Notes under the pieces: model-generated
What the model was told of the DNA's origin: nothing
What the model saw: only the letters and a program-made list of their open reading frames with translations
Database searches by the model: none
Assembly (NCBI GenBank): GCA_934700615.1
Contig: CAKUXR010000003.1
Location: forward strand, 70,688-134,687
DNA from: an uncultured Bacteroidales bacterium
Lineage (GTDB): Bacteria; Bacteroidota; Bacteroidia; Bacteroidales; UBA932
DNA: 64,000 bases
Reading direction: 5' to 3'
Part shown: in pieces, positions 17,563 through 26,483 of the stretch
Layout: each line of letters starts with the position of its first letter
How positions within the stretch are numbered: the stretch's first letter is position 1
Translations under genes and position numbers: made by a program

Positions 17563-19007
17563 TTCAGCAATCCTCTTTGAATTTTTCCGTTCTGTGTCTT
17601 AGGTATAATATCAATCCATTCATAAAAAACCGGAAGTTTGTAGGCCTCGAGTTTTCCTGACAGTTGATCGTTTATGTCAGCGAAAGTCGTATTACTGTCT
17701 TTCTCCTTGACTATAAAAGCTTTAACCACCTCTCCAAGCAAGCCTTCGGCATCTGGGACACCAATACAGGCACAATCTTCGACTCCAGGAATCTTGAGCA
17801 ACTGTTCCTCCACTTCAATAGGACTGACTTTCTTTCCGCCGACATTGATCAATTCCTTCTTTCTGCTTATCAGATAAACATATCCGTCTTCGGTCTTATA
17901 CCCCCAGTCACCTGTTCTGAAATAATCTCCAAAGAATGAATCCCTGACAGGAAGGTCCAGGTATCCATGAGTCACATGCTCTCCCTTAATGCAGATTTCA
18001 CCCTCGTTGCCCGCTTCGCACTCGACTCCATTTTCATCCAAAATCTTGATTTCCGTATGCGGTGATGCCTTACCGACAGAATCCATATGGGAGGCATCCT
18101 GATGGAACTCCATGAAAGTCGAGCGGGAGGCTTCAGTCAATCCGTAGTGCATACATACCCTGGTATCAGGAAGGATACCGGCAAGTTCATCCTTCTCTTC
18201 CTTTGAGAAAAACGCACTGCCCATCTCTATGTATCTGAGTTGACACCTAAAATCCCCCAATTTATTGCCTGTCAATTTTTTAAGATATCGCCAGCTGGCC
18301 GGGACCATCGTAAATCCAGTCACATTCTCTTCCTCGATTGTCCGGTACAATTTCTTGACATTGGCAAAACTGCCAAGAAGAATCAATGTTGCACCCTGAT
18401 AGAGGCAGCACCTCACACGTCCCAATCCAAAGGAATGACTCACAGGAAGGGCGAGAAGTTCAATGTCATTCCCAGTATTTCCTATGAACTCATTTATGTT
18501 CCTTGCGGCAGCAGCCTCATTGTCATAGGTCAATGTCACTCCTTTAGGCTTTCCCGTTGTTCCTGTAGTAAAAAGGATATCCGCGATTTGATTTCCGTCA
18601 GGGAAAGACGGGACCGAGAATTCCGATGCCAATTCCTCAAATTCCTTAAGACCAATCGTCCGGATATTATTTTCAATGCCGTCAAACCCCACCAAAAGAC
18701 TCGCTCCAGTCTGTTTTATTATAAAAGCCATCCTGTCCGGATTCGTTGCCGGATCAACAGGCACGACTTTCAGACCGGCCAGATGCGCCCCGAAGTAAGC
18801 ATAGACAAACTCTATCTGTTTTCCGGCCGCAAGAACAATTGTACCACCGGCATTCAGCGTCGGCTGGCTTACGAAGTAATCTCGTGCTCCCAAGACCCGC
18901 TGACAAAGCTGGAGATAAGTAGCTGATTTCTTGCCGCTCTTTACAGCAGTCTTATCCGGAAGCAAAGATGCCCAATGCCATATTTTATGTTCAATACTTT
19001 CCAACAT
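17559..19007 (-). CDS. AMP-forming acyl/aminoacyl-ACP ligase
   Basis: This is a 482-residue adenylate-forming enzyme. The A3 motif LFTTGTTGKPKGVTLTYDN (about residues 148-166), A5-like MHYGLTEASR, A7 YFRTGDWGY and the A8 hinge ISRKKELINVGGKKVSP are present, with the A10 Lys near the end in KTQNGKIQRG. It activates a carboxylate as AMP ester. The carrier-protein gene lies nine bases upstream, so loading of that carrier is the likely reaction, as in DltA/DltC pairs. The substrate cannot be deduced from the motifs visible here. Confidence 0.9.
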   Translation of the reverse strand: MLESIEHKIWHWASLLPDKTAVKSGKKSATYLQLCQRVLGARDYFVSQPTLNAGGTIVLAAGKQIEFVYAYFGAHLAGLKVVPVDPATNPDRMAFIIKQTGASLLVGFDGIENNIRTIGLKEFEELASEFSVPSFPDGNQIADILFTTGTTGKPKGVTLTYDNEAAAARNINEFIGNTGNDIELLALPVSHSFGLGRVRCCLYQGATLILLGSFANVKKLYRTIEEENVTGFTMVPASWRYLKKLTGNKLGDFRCQLRYIEMGSAFFSKEEKDELAGILPDTRVCMHYGLTEASRSTFMEFHQDASHMDSVGKASPHTEIKILDENGVECEAGNEGEICIKGEHVTHGYLDLPVRDSFFGDYFRTGDWGYKTEDGYVYLISRKKELINVGGKKVSPIEVEEQLLKIPGVEDCACIGVPDAEGLLGEVVKAFIVKEKDSNTTFADINDQLSGKLEAYKLPVFYEWIDIIPKTQNGKIQRGLLK

Positions 19008-19016
19008 GACATTTGG

Positions 19017-19274
19017 CTATGACTTCAACTCCCGTATAAGACCGACGATATCTGAAACATCTTCCAGATCCATAATCATATCAGGGGTTATCTTAACTTC
19101 GAACTCTTTTTCCAACTGTGCGATAATCTGAACATTACGGAGAGAGTCCCACTCGTCCAGTTCCCCGATCTCAGTTTCCAGTGTCACCTCGCTCTTCGGA
19201 ACGTTCAGCACCCGGGCTATCAATTCAATAATCTTATCTTCCATGACATCACTATTTACATCGTAGTTTTTCAA
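19017..19274 (-). CDS. acyl carrier protein
   Basis: This is an 85-residue carrier protein, first gene of the seven-gene operon. The phosphopantetheine site DSL lies in ELDEWDSLRNVQII, followed by the acidic helix EKEFEVKITPDMIMDLEDV. The family usually begins at MEDKIIELIA, so the ATG ten codons downstream (19244) may be the true start. It should carry the acyl or aminoacyl group activated by the next gene product. It is clearly not the primary fatty-acid ACP by context. Confidence 0.9.
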   Translation of the reverse strand: MKNYDVNSDVMEDKIIELIARVLNVPKSEVTLETEIGELDEWDSLRNVQIIAQLEKEFEVKITPDMIMDLEDVSDIVGLIRELKS

Positions 19275-19515
19275 TTAACAATTATGGCTAATTTACAACT
19301 AAAATCCGACAATTTCACCCGCGCAACATCACTTTGTCACATTTTCAATGATTTGGCGCATAATGAATGCTGATTTCGGGTGGGATTCTGACGGCAATTG
19401 TGGTTTAATCTGCCATAACAGTGCTGAACACGTTACCCAGCCCGCAATCAGTGGACATGGTATAATTCTGTTTCGAAAAACAGGTAAATATAATCTCGCT
19501 GTTTGATGAGCCGTG

Positions 19516-19550
19516 TTTTGTACCGATAAATCGTTATAAACGGAACAAAA
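19516..19550. repeat. REP-like palindrome 1
   Basis: An imperfect palindrome opening TTTTGTACCGATAAATCG and closing AACGGAACAAAA. It lies on the distal side of the pair of palindromes downstream of the HUH transposase gene. Confidence 0.75.
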
Positions 19551-19566
19551 TGTTCAAATTGTTGCC

Positions 19567-19602
19567 ATTTGTCCCATTTAATCGTTTTAAGCGGTACGAA
19601 AT
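19567..19602. repeat. REP-like palindrome 2
   Basis: ATTTGTCCCATTTAATCG to AAGCGGTACGAAAT, the same pattern as palindrome 1. It ends two bases from the transposase stop codon. Confidence 0.75.
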
Positions 19603-19604
19603 AA

Positions 19605-20525
19605 TCACTTCTTCGCAGTCATTGGAAACATTGTATTCACTTCGGCAGAGGTCAAGTTCAGCACACGCCTTATCTGCTCGTTCGACGAACGAAACTCGAA
19701 ACGAAGCCGTCTGGCAAGATCATACTTCTGAGACTTTCCCAAATCCCGTAACGAATTCACGTTATAGTCACTCTTCAGCAACTTCACCACCTGAAAGACA
19801 AGTTCCGTATCAGTAAGATACTCACCGTCATTGAGTTCCAGCGCAAGTTCACCATACGCCTCTACATTTTTGCTCACCATAAAAAAGTAATGATGAGCAT
19901 CACGGAACAGAGACATGCCCAGTTCCAGATTGCAATACGAGGATGGGAGTATATATCCGTCATTGACTTGATATGTATCAGGAAATATTGCAGCACGGCC
20001 TCTGAACATACGACGCATTTCATTGACCTTCAGATTAGTATTGACCCCACCAAAATCAGCACCATTAAAATAATACTTTCCTGTTCCCCACGGGTAGGTA
20101 AAGGGCGTGTAATTTCTATCCGTCACAAAGCCATTGCGATTGACATAAACGATCGTGTTGCGCAGCGACTGAAGCGAGTCAATTTCTTTGTATCGAGCCT
20201 CGAAAGACGAAGGTATCTCTTTACATGTCAATGACTTTGCACATCTTCTAAGTCGCTTGTCCAGAAACGCAAAAAACATCCTGGCAAACGATTCTTCGCC
20301 TGATACGACGATATGCAGATGGTTGCTCATAACCTCAAAAGCGATAATCTCCATCCCGTCTGTAGCCACTGCTGACTGACAAATCAGGTTCATCATAAAG
20401 ATATAATCTTCTTTGACTCCAAACAAAACGGGCGTCTCAACTCCAGGGGTATAGATATGCCAATAAGGACCGCCCTGAAGAAACCGCGACTCGCAATATG
20501 CTTCCAAATCTCTATATTTTCTCAT
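19605..20525 (-). CDS. REP-associated tyrosine (HUH/Y1) transposase
   Basis: This is a 306-residue single-strand transposase of the TnpA-REP/RAYT type. The metal-binding HUH motif is SNHLHIVV (His69, His71) and the catalytic Tyr is probably Tyr127 in TIVYVNRN, the usual Y-x-x-N context. The C-terminal part is longer than in IS200 TnpA. Two palindromes with TTTTGTnCCG ends lie on each side, so it probably mobilised these REP-like elements. Domesticated RAYTs are usually single-copy and vertically stable. There is no sign of frameshift. Confidence 0.85.
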   Translation of the reverse strand: MRKYRDLEAYCESRFLQGGPYWHIYTPGVETPVLFGVKEDYIFMMNLICQSAVATDGMEIIAFEVMSNHLHIVVSGEESFARMFFAFLDKRLRRCAKSLTCKEIPSSFEARYKEIDSLQSLRNTIVYVNRNGFVTDRNYTPFTYPWGTGKYYFNGADFGGVNTNLKVNEMRRMFRGRAAIFPDTYQVNDGYILPSSYCNLELGMSLFRDAHHYFFMVSKNVEAYGELALELNDGEYLTDTELVFQVVKLLKSDYNVNSLRDLGKSQKYDLARRLRFEFRSSNEQIRRVLNLTSAEVNTMFPMTAKK

Positions 20526-20576
20526 ATGTTAAAAATTATGTTGTCCATCATTCTCATGAGTTTTCAGCCGGAACTC

Positions 20577-20610
20577 TTGTTCCGTTTAAATCGTTTCACC
20601 GGTACAAAAC
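20577..20610. repeat. REP-like palindrome 3
   Basis: TTGTTCCGTTTAAATCG to CACCGGTACAAAAC, upstream of the transposase gene and of the same family as palindromes 1 and 2. Confidence 0.75.
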
Positions 20611-20625
20611 ACTGCAAGAAGATGC

Positions 20626-20661
20626 CTTTGTACCGATAAAACGTTTCAAACGGTACGTTTT
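20626..20661. repeat. REP-like palindrome 4
   Basis: TTTGTACCGATAAAACG to AAACGGTACGTTTT, 16 bp beyond palindrome 3. The transposase is thus bracketed by two elements per side. Confidence 0.75.
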
Positions 20662-20775
20662 CACAACCTGAAAACCACTCTCTCAATTGCATTTCCAACC
20701 AGCCACCACCTAACCGCCATACAGGAATCGTTTTGTTTCTTGACATCGCCCTCCAACCAGGAGCCACATCCAAAA

Positions 20776-20814
20776 ACAAAAAAAACGAGTCGGGACAAAA
20801 CATTCCTGACTCGT
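20776..20814 (-). terminator. terminator of the Nudix gene
   Basis: On the minus strand ACGAGTCAGGA pairs with TCCCGACTCGT (one G-T pair), followed by T8. It lies 49 bp after the Nudix stop codon. Confidence 0.85.
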
Positions 20815-20862
20815 TACTAAAATTCCTTGCTGAGGGCAAATATAGTAAATATCAATGATATT

Positions 20863-21261
20863 TCACACTGCCCCCTCCACCATCTTCTCTATCTTAGGTA
20901 TCAATGTCACATCTGCCGGCAACCAGTTCACAGAGCCCAACTGCGTAGATGTCAGCCACTTTGCAGCCTCATGCTCGAGCAAATGAGGACTTCCGCCGGC
21001 AATCGTGCATGCAAAACACTTCATGGAAAGATGGAAAGCAGGATAATCATACTCGATAGTATCAATAAGGTCACCCACATTGACCTCGACTTCAAGTTCC
21101 TCGCGAATCTCTCGACGAAGCGCATCCTCTGGGCTCTCCCCCGGCTCAACTTTTCCGCCCGGAAATTCCCAGCCATCCTTGAACTCCCCGTATCCGCGCT
21201 GCGTGGCGAACACCTTGCCATCCTTGAAAATCACTGCGGCAACCACATTTATCGTTTTCAT
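20863..21261 (-). CDS. Nudix hydrolase (MutT-like)
   Basis: This is a 132-residue Nudix enzyme. The Nudix box reads GGKVEPGESPEDALRREIREELEV, here cited as positions about 34-57, with all box residues G-x5-E-x7-REUxEExGU except the final Gly, which is Val. The context AAVIFKDGKVFATQRGYGEFK and WEFPGG is typical of 8-oxo-dGTPases. The start at MKTINVVAAV is preferred; ten more codons upstream would overlap the helicase gene. It lies 22 bases downstream of that gene and may share its transcript. Confidence 0.88.
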   Translation of the reverse strand: MKTINVVAAVIFKDGKVFATQRGYGEFKDGWEFPGGKVEPGESPEDALRREIREELEVEVNVGDLIDTIEYDYPAFHLSMKCFACTIAGGSPHLLEHEAAKWLTSTQLGSVNWLPADVTLIPKIEKMVEGAV

Positions 21262-21283
21262 TATAAATATATTATAAAAACCA

Positions 21284-24200
21284 TTACACATTCTCTGATG
21301 TCAGATAATCATACAGATTCTTCTCCACCGGAGTATTCAACTTATATTCAATCTCAACAGCAGAAACATCTGTATTAGGCATCACAAACTCCTCCAGAAT
21401 ACCAGTAGGCTCATGATGGATCCTGCCAAGATAATAAAATTCCTTAGATTCCTTGTCATCCTTGTTCTTACGGACAAACAAATACATCTTCACACCATTA
21501 TGCGCACTGCCGGCAGCCATCTGGACATCTGAAGACTCCAAAGTCCTCTTGCTCTTGGAAATCGCCACAAGAGTAGAAGGATCCACGAAACGGTCCTCAT
21601 AACGTATGGTATCATTGATTTCCAGAGACTTGTCATAATTCACGAACACAGGATATGTCATCGTCTCCGCATCGAACTTGTATCCGCCGACATTGAGAGC
21701 CACCTCATTCTTCTTCCAGTTCAGAAGCCTGAAAACATCCTCATAAGTATATTTCTTCCCTACAACAAATTCACCAACCGACTTATAACAAGCCTCGTAA
21801 CGACCTCTGGCAAAGGCCAGCACATCAGCCAGAGCCGAACGGAAATCCGGATTGGCAAGAGCAGACTCCATCATTGACGAAACTCCGTATACCCCTCCAA
21901 GTTCTTCGATCAGGACACAATCACGGAAACGCTTCCCTGCGGAACCACAGTCATAATACTCCCCTGTCATCAGAGAAATCATATTCCGGACAGCATACTC
22001 CCCGCAGTGCAATCCATGTACCTGCATTGACCTTTTCCATAAAGCGATGACATCAGCAGAAGCTGGAGCAGACGAAAGCACCTCCAGCATCAGAACCTCA
22101 TTGAGCCTCTTCCCTGAAGCAAATTTCTGCGAAACAAACTCCAGAAGATGATTCTCCACCTCCGACAGAGTCTCCGCAAGGTCATCGAACCGTACCAGAA
22201 AACCATGATATGATGCAAGTTTCCGGGCCCTGGACGAATCATCCATATAAGCAAGAATCCGTAGCGGATCCATCTCGCCGAATTTGTCGAAATCGGTCAA
22301 TGCCGGCCTGCGCCCCAGTTTCGCTTTGAACTGACGATAACTGTCAATGATAATCTTCCTGGTATTGATACGTGCCGCATCGATCGACTCGAAAATCCGC
22401 TTCCTCGTCACCTCATCGAAATATATGGTGGAAGCACCCTTGATAACGTTATTCCCTTCGATCAGATAGCGACGAATATTGTCTTTGTTACCAGTCCTGT
22501 CGCCAGATAATGCAATAGGAATCAGATAGTTATTGTCGTAATTGGCAATAAAGTCCAGCACCACGACGAACTCCTTGCCCCTGGCCTTTCGCAGACCACG
22601 GCCAAGCTGCTGCACGAAAATAATCGCCGACTCCGTAGGCCTGAGCATAATAACCTGATTGATCTCAGGGATATCCACACCTTCATTGAAAATATCTACG
22701 GTAAAAATGTAATCCAGAATCTCACCGTCATTGACCGAATCCGCCGCGAGCATCTCCACCGCCTTCCGGCGGGCTGTTTCGCTATCTTTTCCTGTCAATG
22801 CCACTGTCCTGTACTTCCGACCACTTTCTTTTTTGTCAATGTCGTTGAACAGCGCCGAAAGAGTCTCGGCTTCCTCTGTCCTGCTGCAGAAAGCAAGACC
22901 TCTGACCCTATCTCCGCTATAGCCGTAATACTCAGCCACATCAATGATATTCTTCACTCGCTCGGAGCTTGTCAGATCCTTGAAATCATCCACATCCACC
23001 TGACTGCCATTGACCTTCAAATCCTGGATTCCAAAATAGTGGAACGGGCACAGCAAATCATTTTCCAGAGCAGTCTGAAGCCTGATTTCGCACGCAATGT
23101 TATGGTCAAAAAGACTATATACATCGAATCCGTCAGTCCTGTCAGGAGAAGCCGACATGCCCAGAAGGAATTGAGGTCTGAAATAGTCAATGATCTTCTG
23201 ATAGCTCTCTGAGCCTGAGCGATGGCACTCGTCCAAAATGATGACAGAAAACTCGTCAGGCGCAAAATTGGACGACCTGAAATCATCTTTGGCCATCATG
23301 TTCATCGTGGCGAAAACCATATCCGACGACTTTATCATTGACAAATCCTGGCAATTTCCGGACAGTTGAGCAGTTTTGAAGGTATCACCCATTACTTTCC
23401 GGTAACTCGTCTCTGCCTGGACATTGATCATTTCACGATGCGACAAGAACAGGATCTTCTTCTTTTTCAACACATTGCCGGACAGCATTTCACGAACAGC
23501 AAATGCAGAAGCGTATGTCTTTCCGGTACCCGTAGCCGAAACAAGAAGAGCCCGCCGCTGTCCGGAGCGTATCAGACGCAAGACCTCCGACATGAACTCA
23601 CGCTGCATCTGATTCGGCTCAATCACGCGGGAATATGAAAGGTCCAATGTCGAGACAATCTTGTCCAATTCTGCCTTCTTGGCTCTGGCATCCCGGAATT
23701 GTCGCGAATACTCTTCCCTGCATTCACTATAATCGACAGAACTCTGCCAAACTTCATTGAATTCATTTTCAATGTCTTTCGCATATTGTCCGTCAGCTGT
23801 GGCAATGACTTTCGTATTCCATTCGAAATTCCTTGTTATGGCATTCTGGGTAAGGTTCGAACTGCCGACCAAAATTCGGATGTCATTGCCGTTGTGGAAG
23901 AGGTAACCCTTCGTATGAAAACCCACATTATTCGTGCGGAACATCCTCACTTCCAAGTTCCTGAGACCAGCCAACGTGTCAAGAGCTGCAGGGTCGCTGA
24001 ACATCAGGTAATCAGTCGTCAAGATCTTTCCCGGGACATTTCTATCCTCCATTTCCTTCAGTACACCTTGCAGCGGCGTAATTCCGCCTTTGGTTATGAA
24101 TGCCACCGACATCATCATTGACGAACATTCTCTCAATTCACGTTCAATTTCGGTCAACACTTTGTTTCCGTTCGCGTTGGAGACGAATTGTGGCGTATAG

Positions 24201-24292
24201 GACATCTCGGCCTTCACAGTTGAGTCAATGAAAGCTCTTTTGTATCCGTCAACTAGTTTAGAATTCGATATTTCTTTCATGTGGCTTGTCAA
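21284..24292 (-). CDS. PLD-nuclease/superfamily II helicase/DUF3427 protein
   Basis: This is a 1002-residue multidomain protein. Residues about 45-190 form a phospholipase-D-like nuclease domain with the H-x-K motif FHTKGYLF (His126, Lys128) and GSSNLT. Residues about 225-640 are a ResIII-type helicase: Walker A SATGTGKT (252-259), DECH box (354-357) and motif VI QLGRGLRKA. The remainder is the DUF3427 region, ending in IRYEDRFVDPST and a strand-rich segment. Such proteins occur in defence islands and may act on invading or damaged DNA. It is next to a recombinase and a restriction operon. Substrate and trigger are unknown. Confidence 0.92.
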   Translation of the reverse strand: MTSHMKEISNSKLVDGYKRAFIDSTVKAEMSYTPQFVSNANGNKVLTEIERELRECSSMMMSVAFITKGGITPLQGVLKEMEDRNVPGKILTTDYLMFSDPAALDTLAGLRNLEVRMFRTNNVGFHTKGYLFHNGNDIRILVGSSNLTQNAITRNFEWNTKVIATADGQYAKDIENEFNEVWQSSVDYSECREEYSRQFRDARAKKAELDKIVSTLDLSYSRVIEPNQMQREFMSEVLRLIRSGQRRALLVSATGTGKTYASAFAVREMLSGNVLKKKKILFLSHREMINVQAETSYRKVMGDTFKTAQLSGNCQDLSMIKSSDMVFATMNMMAKDDFRSSNFAPDEFSVIILDECHRSGSESYQKIIDYFRPQFLLGMSASPDRTDGFDVYSLFDHNIACEIRLQTALENDLLCPFHYFGIQDLKVNGSQVDVDDFKDLTSSERVKNIIDVAEYYGYSGDRVRGLAFCSRTEEAETLSALFNDIDKKESGRKYRTVALTGKDSETARRKAVEMLAADSVNDGEILDYIFTVDIFNEGVDIPEINQVIMLRPTESAIIFVQQLGRGLRKARGKEFVVVLDFIANYDNNYLIPIALSGDRTGNKDNIRRYLIEGNNVIKGASTIYFDEVTRKRIFESIDAARINTRKIIIDSYRQFKAKLGRRPALTDFDKFGEMDPLRILAYMDDSSRARKLASYHGFLVRFDDLAETLSEVENHLLEFVSQKFASGKRLNEVLMLEVLSSAPASADVIALWKRSMQVHGLHCGEYAVRNMISLMTGEYYDCGSAGKRFRDCVLIEELGGVYGVSSMMESALANPDFRSALADVLAFARGRYEACYKSVGEFVVGKKYTYEDVFRLLNWKKNEVALNVGGYKFDAETMTYPVFVNYDKSLEINDTIRYEDRFVDPSTLVAISKSKRTLESSDVQMAAGSAHNGVKMYLFVRKNKDDKESKEFYYLGRIHHEPTGILEEFVMPNTDVSAVEIEYKLNTPVEKNLYDYLTSENV

Positions 24293-24405
24293 TGTTATGA
24301 GGAATAGCTAATTTTGACAATGTTGTACTTGTCGATGCATCCGACATTGTGCGGGAGAAACTGACTGATTATTCCAGTCGGTTTCAATGATTGTGGAGGG
24401 GTATT

Positions 24406-25023
24406 ATGAATTATGGATACATCAGAGTGAGCAGCGACAAGCAGACTGTCGAGAATCAGCGTTTCGAGATTCTCAAGTTCTGCGGGAAACACAACATCAC
24501 CATTGACGGCTGGATAGAGGAGACTATAAGCGGAACCAAGGACTGGTCTGTCAGACGTCTCGGCAAGCTTCTCCGCATAGTGCGGAGCGGTGATCTCATT
24601 ATTTGTTCCGAACTTTCCAGACTTGGCCGCAACTTGTTCATGATCATGGAGATTCTGAACATATGCATGACTAGCGGCTGCCGTGTCTGGACAATCAAGG
24701 ACAACTACCGGCTTGGCGACGACATTCCCAGTAAGGTCCTGGCTTTCGCATTCGGCCTTTCCGCCGAAATCGAGCGCAATCTCATCAGTCAACGCACCAA
24801 GGAGGCTCTCGCCCGCAAAAAGGCCGAGGGTGCAGTTCTCGGTCGCCCGACGGGTTCTGTCAATGCCCCTGAGAAGTTGAAGCTCTACCATAAAAAGGAA
24901 TATATTTTGTCAATGCTGAAGTCCGGCGCATCATATCGCAGTATCGCAGCGGATTGCCATGTCGATCGCAAGACCCTCATGCGCTTCCTGGCCCGGTTCT
25001 GCGGGACGGAAAAGGGTCAATAA
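24406..25023 (+). CDS. serine recombinase (resolvase/invertase family)
   Basis: This is a 205-residue small serine recombinase. The N-terminal MNYGYIRVSSDKQTVENQ contains the catalytic Ser (Ser9). Conserved arginines lie in SELSRLGRN, and a helix-turn-helix ends the protein (YRSIAADCHVDRKTLMRFL). The start follows a GGAGGGG ribosome-binding site, one of the few clear ones in the window; an upstream in-frame TTG is rejected. It may resolve or invert local DNA, but no inverted recombination sites were recognised. It is divergent from the helicase gene and lies before three REP-like palindromes. Confidence 0.9.
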   Translation: MNYGYIRVSSDKQTVENQRFEILKFCGKHNITIDGWIEETISGTKDWSVRRLGKLLRIVRSGDLIICSELSRLGRNLFMIMEILNICMTSGCRVWTIKDNYRLGDDIPSKVLAFAFGLSAEIERNLISQRTKEALARKKAEGAVLGRPTGSVNAPEKLKLYHKKEYILSMLKSGASYRSIAADCHVDRKTLMRFLARFCGTEKGQ

Positions 25024-25117
25024 ACAGGGACCAGGTTTATGAGACGTTTGAAGAAGAGAATGTCGGTGCAGTCGTCGGTTGATAAACTTTCCTCGGTGGA
25101 CTTAAGTCGTGTCTGAT

Positions 25118-25150
25118 TTGGTGCTAGATAAAACGCTTTCGAGGAACAGA
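25118..25150. repeat. REP-like palindrome 5 (degenerate)
   Basis: A degenerate copy whose core is AGATAAAACGCTTTCGAGG. It opens an array of three elements between the recombinase and the restriction-modification operon. Confidence 0.55.
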
Positions 25151-25165
25151 GTACTTCCACTGCTA

Positions 25166-25204
25166 CATTTTGTCCCATCTAAAACGTTTCGGCGGAACAA
25201 AATG
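25166..25204. repeat. REP-like palindrome 6
   Basis: ATTTTGTCCCATCTAAAACG to GGCGGAACAAAATG, clearly the same family as the palindromes around the HUH transposase 5 kb away. Confidence 0.75.
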
Positions 25205-25217
25205 CGTTTCGTGAAGT

Positions 25218-25254
25218 GTTTTGTTCCGTTTAAAACGCTTTAACGGTACAAAAC
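25218..25254. repeat. REP-like palindrome 7
   Basis: GTTTTGTTCCGTTTAAAACG to TAACGGTACAAAAC, the most regular copy. It lies 92 bp before the methyltransferase start. Confidence 0.78.
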
Positions 25255-25346
25255 TGAATTTTCTTCCGGGAACCATCCCGGCCATATGGTTGCGAAATTC
25301 TGAAAAAGGCAGTAAATTTACATGGATTTAAAGAAAGCAAGAGATT

Positions 25347-26483
25347 ATGCCAAAAAAGCGGTTGACATTTATTGACCTATTTGCCGGGATAGGAGGGTTT
25401 CATTACGCGTTTAACAGCATCGGCGCAAAATGCGTCTTCGCAAGCGAATGGGATAAAAATGCGAGGATAACGTACGAGGAAAATTTCAAATCGAATGACC
25501 CCGAACTTTTTAAGAAAAATGAACATGGAGAATATCTGTATTTTAACGGAGACATCAATGATGCAAAACTAGAAGAAATCCCAGATTTCGATATCTTATG
25601 TGCCGGTTTTCCTTGTCAGCCTTTTTCAATAGCCGGACTTAGAAAGGGATTCGAAGATACTAGAGGAACTTTGTTTTTTAATATTGCTAATATAGTTAGG
25701 CACAAGACATTACAAAACAAAAAACCGAAAGTCCTCTTACTTGAAAATGTAAAGGGATTAAAGAATCACATGCATGGTGAAACCTTTGAGACTCTTCTTA
25801 ATGTACTACAGAAAGACCTTGGTTACGAAACTAGAACATTAGTCTTAAATGCAAAATATTTTGGCGTTCCTCAAAATCGGGAACGTCTGTTCTTCGTTTG
25901 CTGGGATAAAAGTCAAATTAACGTCGAAGATTTCAAGTTCCCTCTAGGCTTAAACAAGGACTTAAGTCCTATTTTCAAAAAAGAGGAACTCGACAACTGT
26001 ATACCGACTAAAGTCAGCGACATTTTTGAGCCAAAAGGCACTTTACCCGAAAAGATAACAATCAGCGATAAAATGTGGGAAGGTCATAAAGCAAGAAAAG
26101 AACGTAACAGATTAAACGGTAAGGGCTTCGGATATTCACTATTCAATGACAACAGTGCTTATTGCAGTACTATTTCTGCCCGATATTGGAAGGATGGCAG
26201 TGAAATACTTATAGATCAGTCAGCGATTGGAAAGAATCCGAGACGCTTGACACCTGTAGAAGCAGGAAGACTTCAAGGATACAAAATCATTGGTAACGGA
26301 TGGGAAGATCTAAAAGCGGCAAAGAATCAAAACAACAAAGATGGTTTACCAGAAATGCGTATTGTCGTCTCTTCCAAAGAAGCCTATCATCAATTCGGAA
26401 ATAGCGTTGCCGTTCCAGTAGTAAGAACTTTAGCCACTGAAATTTATAATCAACTACTTACTCATGTTACAGAACCTGAATGA
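25347..26483 (+). CDS. DNA cytosine-5 methyltransferase
   Basis: This is a 378-residue C5 methyltransferase. Motif I is FIDLFAGIGGFHYAF (about residues 8-22), motif IV GFPCQPFSIAG with catalytic Cys90, motif VI LENVKGL (132-138), motif VIII near VPQNRERLFF and motif X HQFGNSVAVPV. It protects host DNA from the two downstream restriction genes. The region is visibly more AT-rich than its neighbours and has no GTCAATG heptamer. Its 3' end overlaps the McrB-like gene by 20 bases. The target sequence cannot be predicted. Confidence 0.93.
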   Translation: MPKKRLTFIDLFAGIGGFHYAFNSIGAKCVFASEWDKNARITYEENFKSNDPELFKKNEHGEYLYFNGDINDAKLEEIPDFDILCAGFPCQPFSIAGLRKGFEDTRGTLFFNIANIVRHKTLQNKKPKVLLLENVKGLKNHMHGETFETLLNVLQKDLGYETRTLVLNAKYFGVPQNRERLFFVCWDKSQINVEDFKFPLGLNKDLSPIFKKEELDNCIPTKVSDIFEPKGTLPEKITISDKMWEGHKARKERNRLNGKGFGYSLFNDNSAYCSTISARYWKDGSEILIDQSAIGKNPRRLTPVEAGRLQGYKIIGNGWEDLKAAKNQNNKDGLPEMRIVVSSKEAYHQFGNSVAVPVVRTLATEIYNQLLTHVTEPE

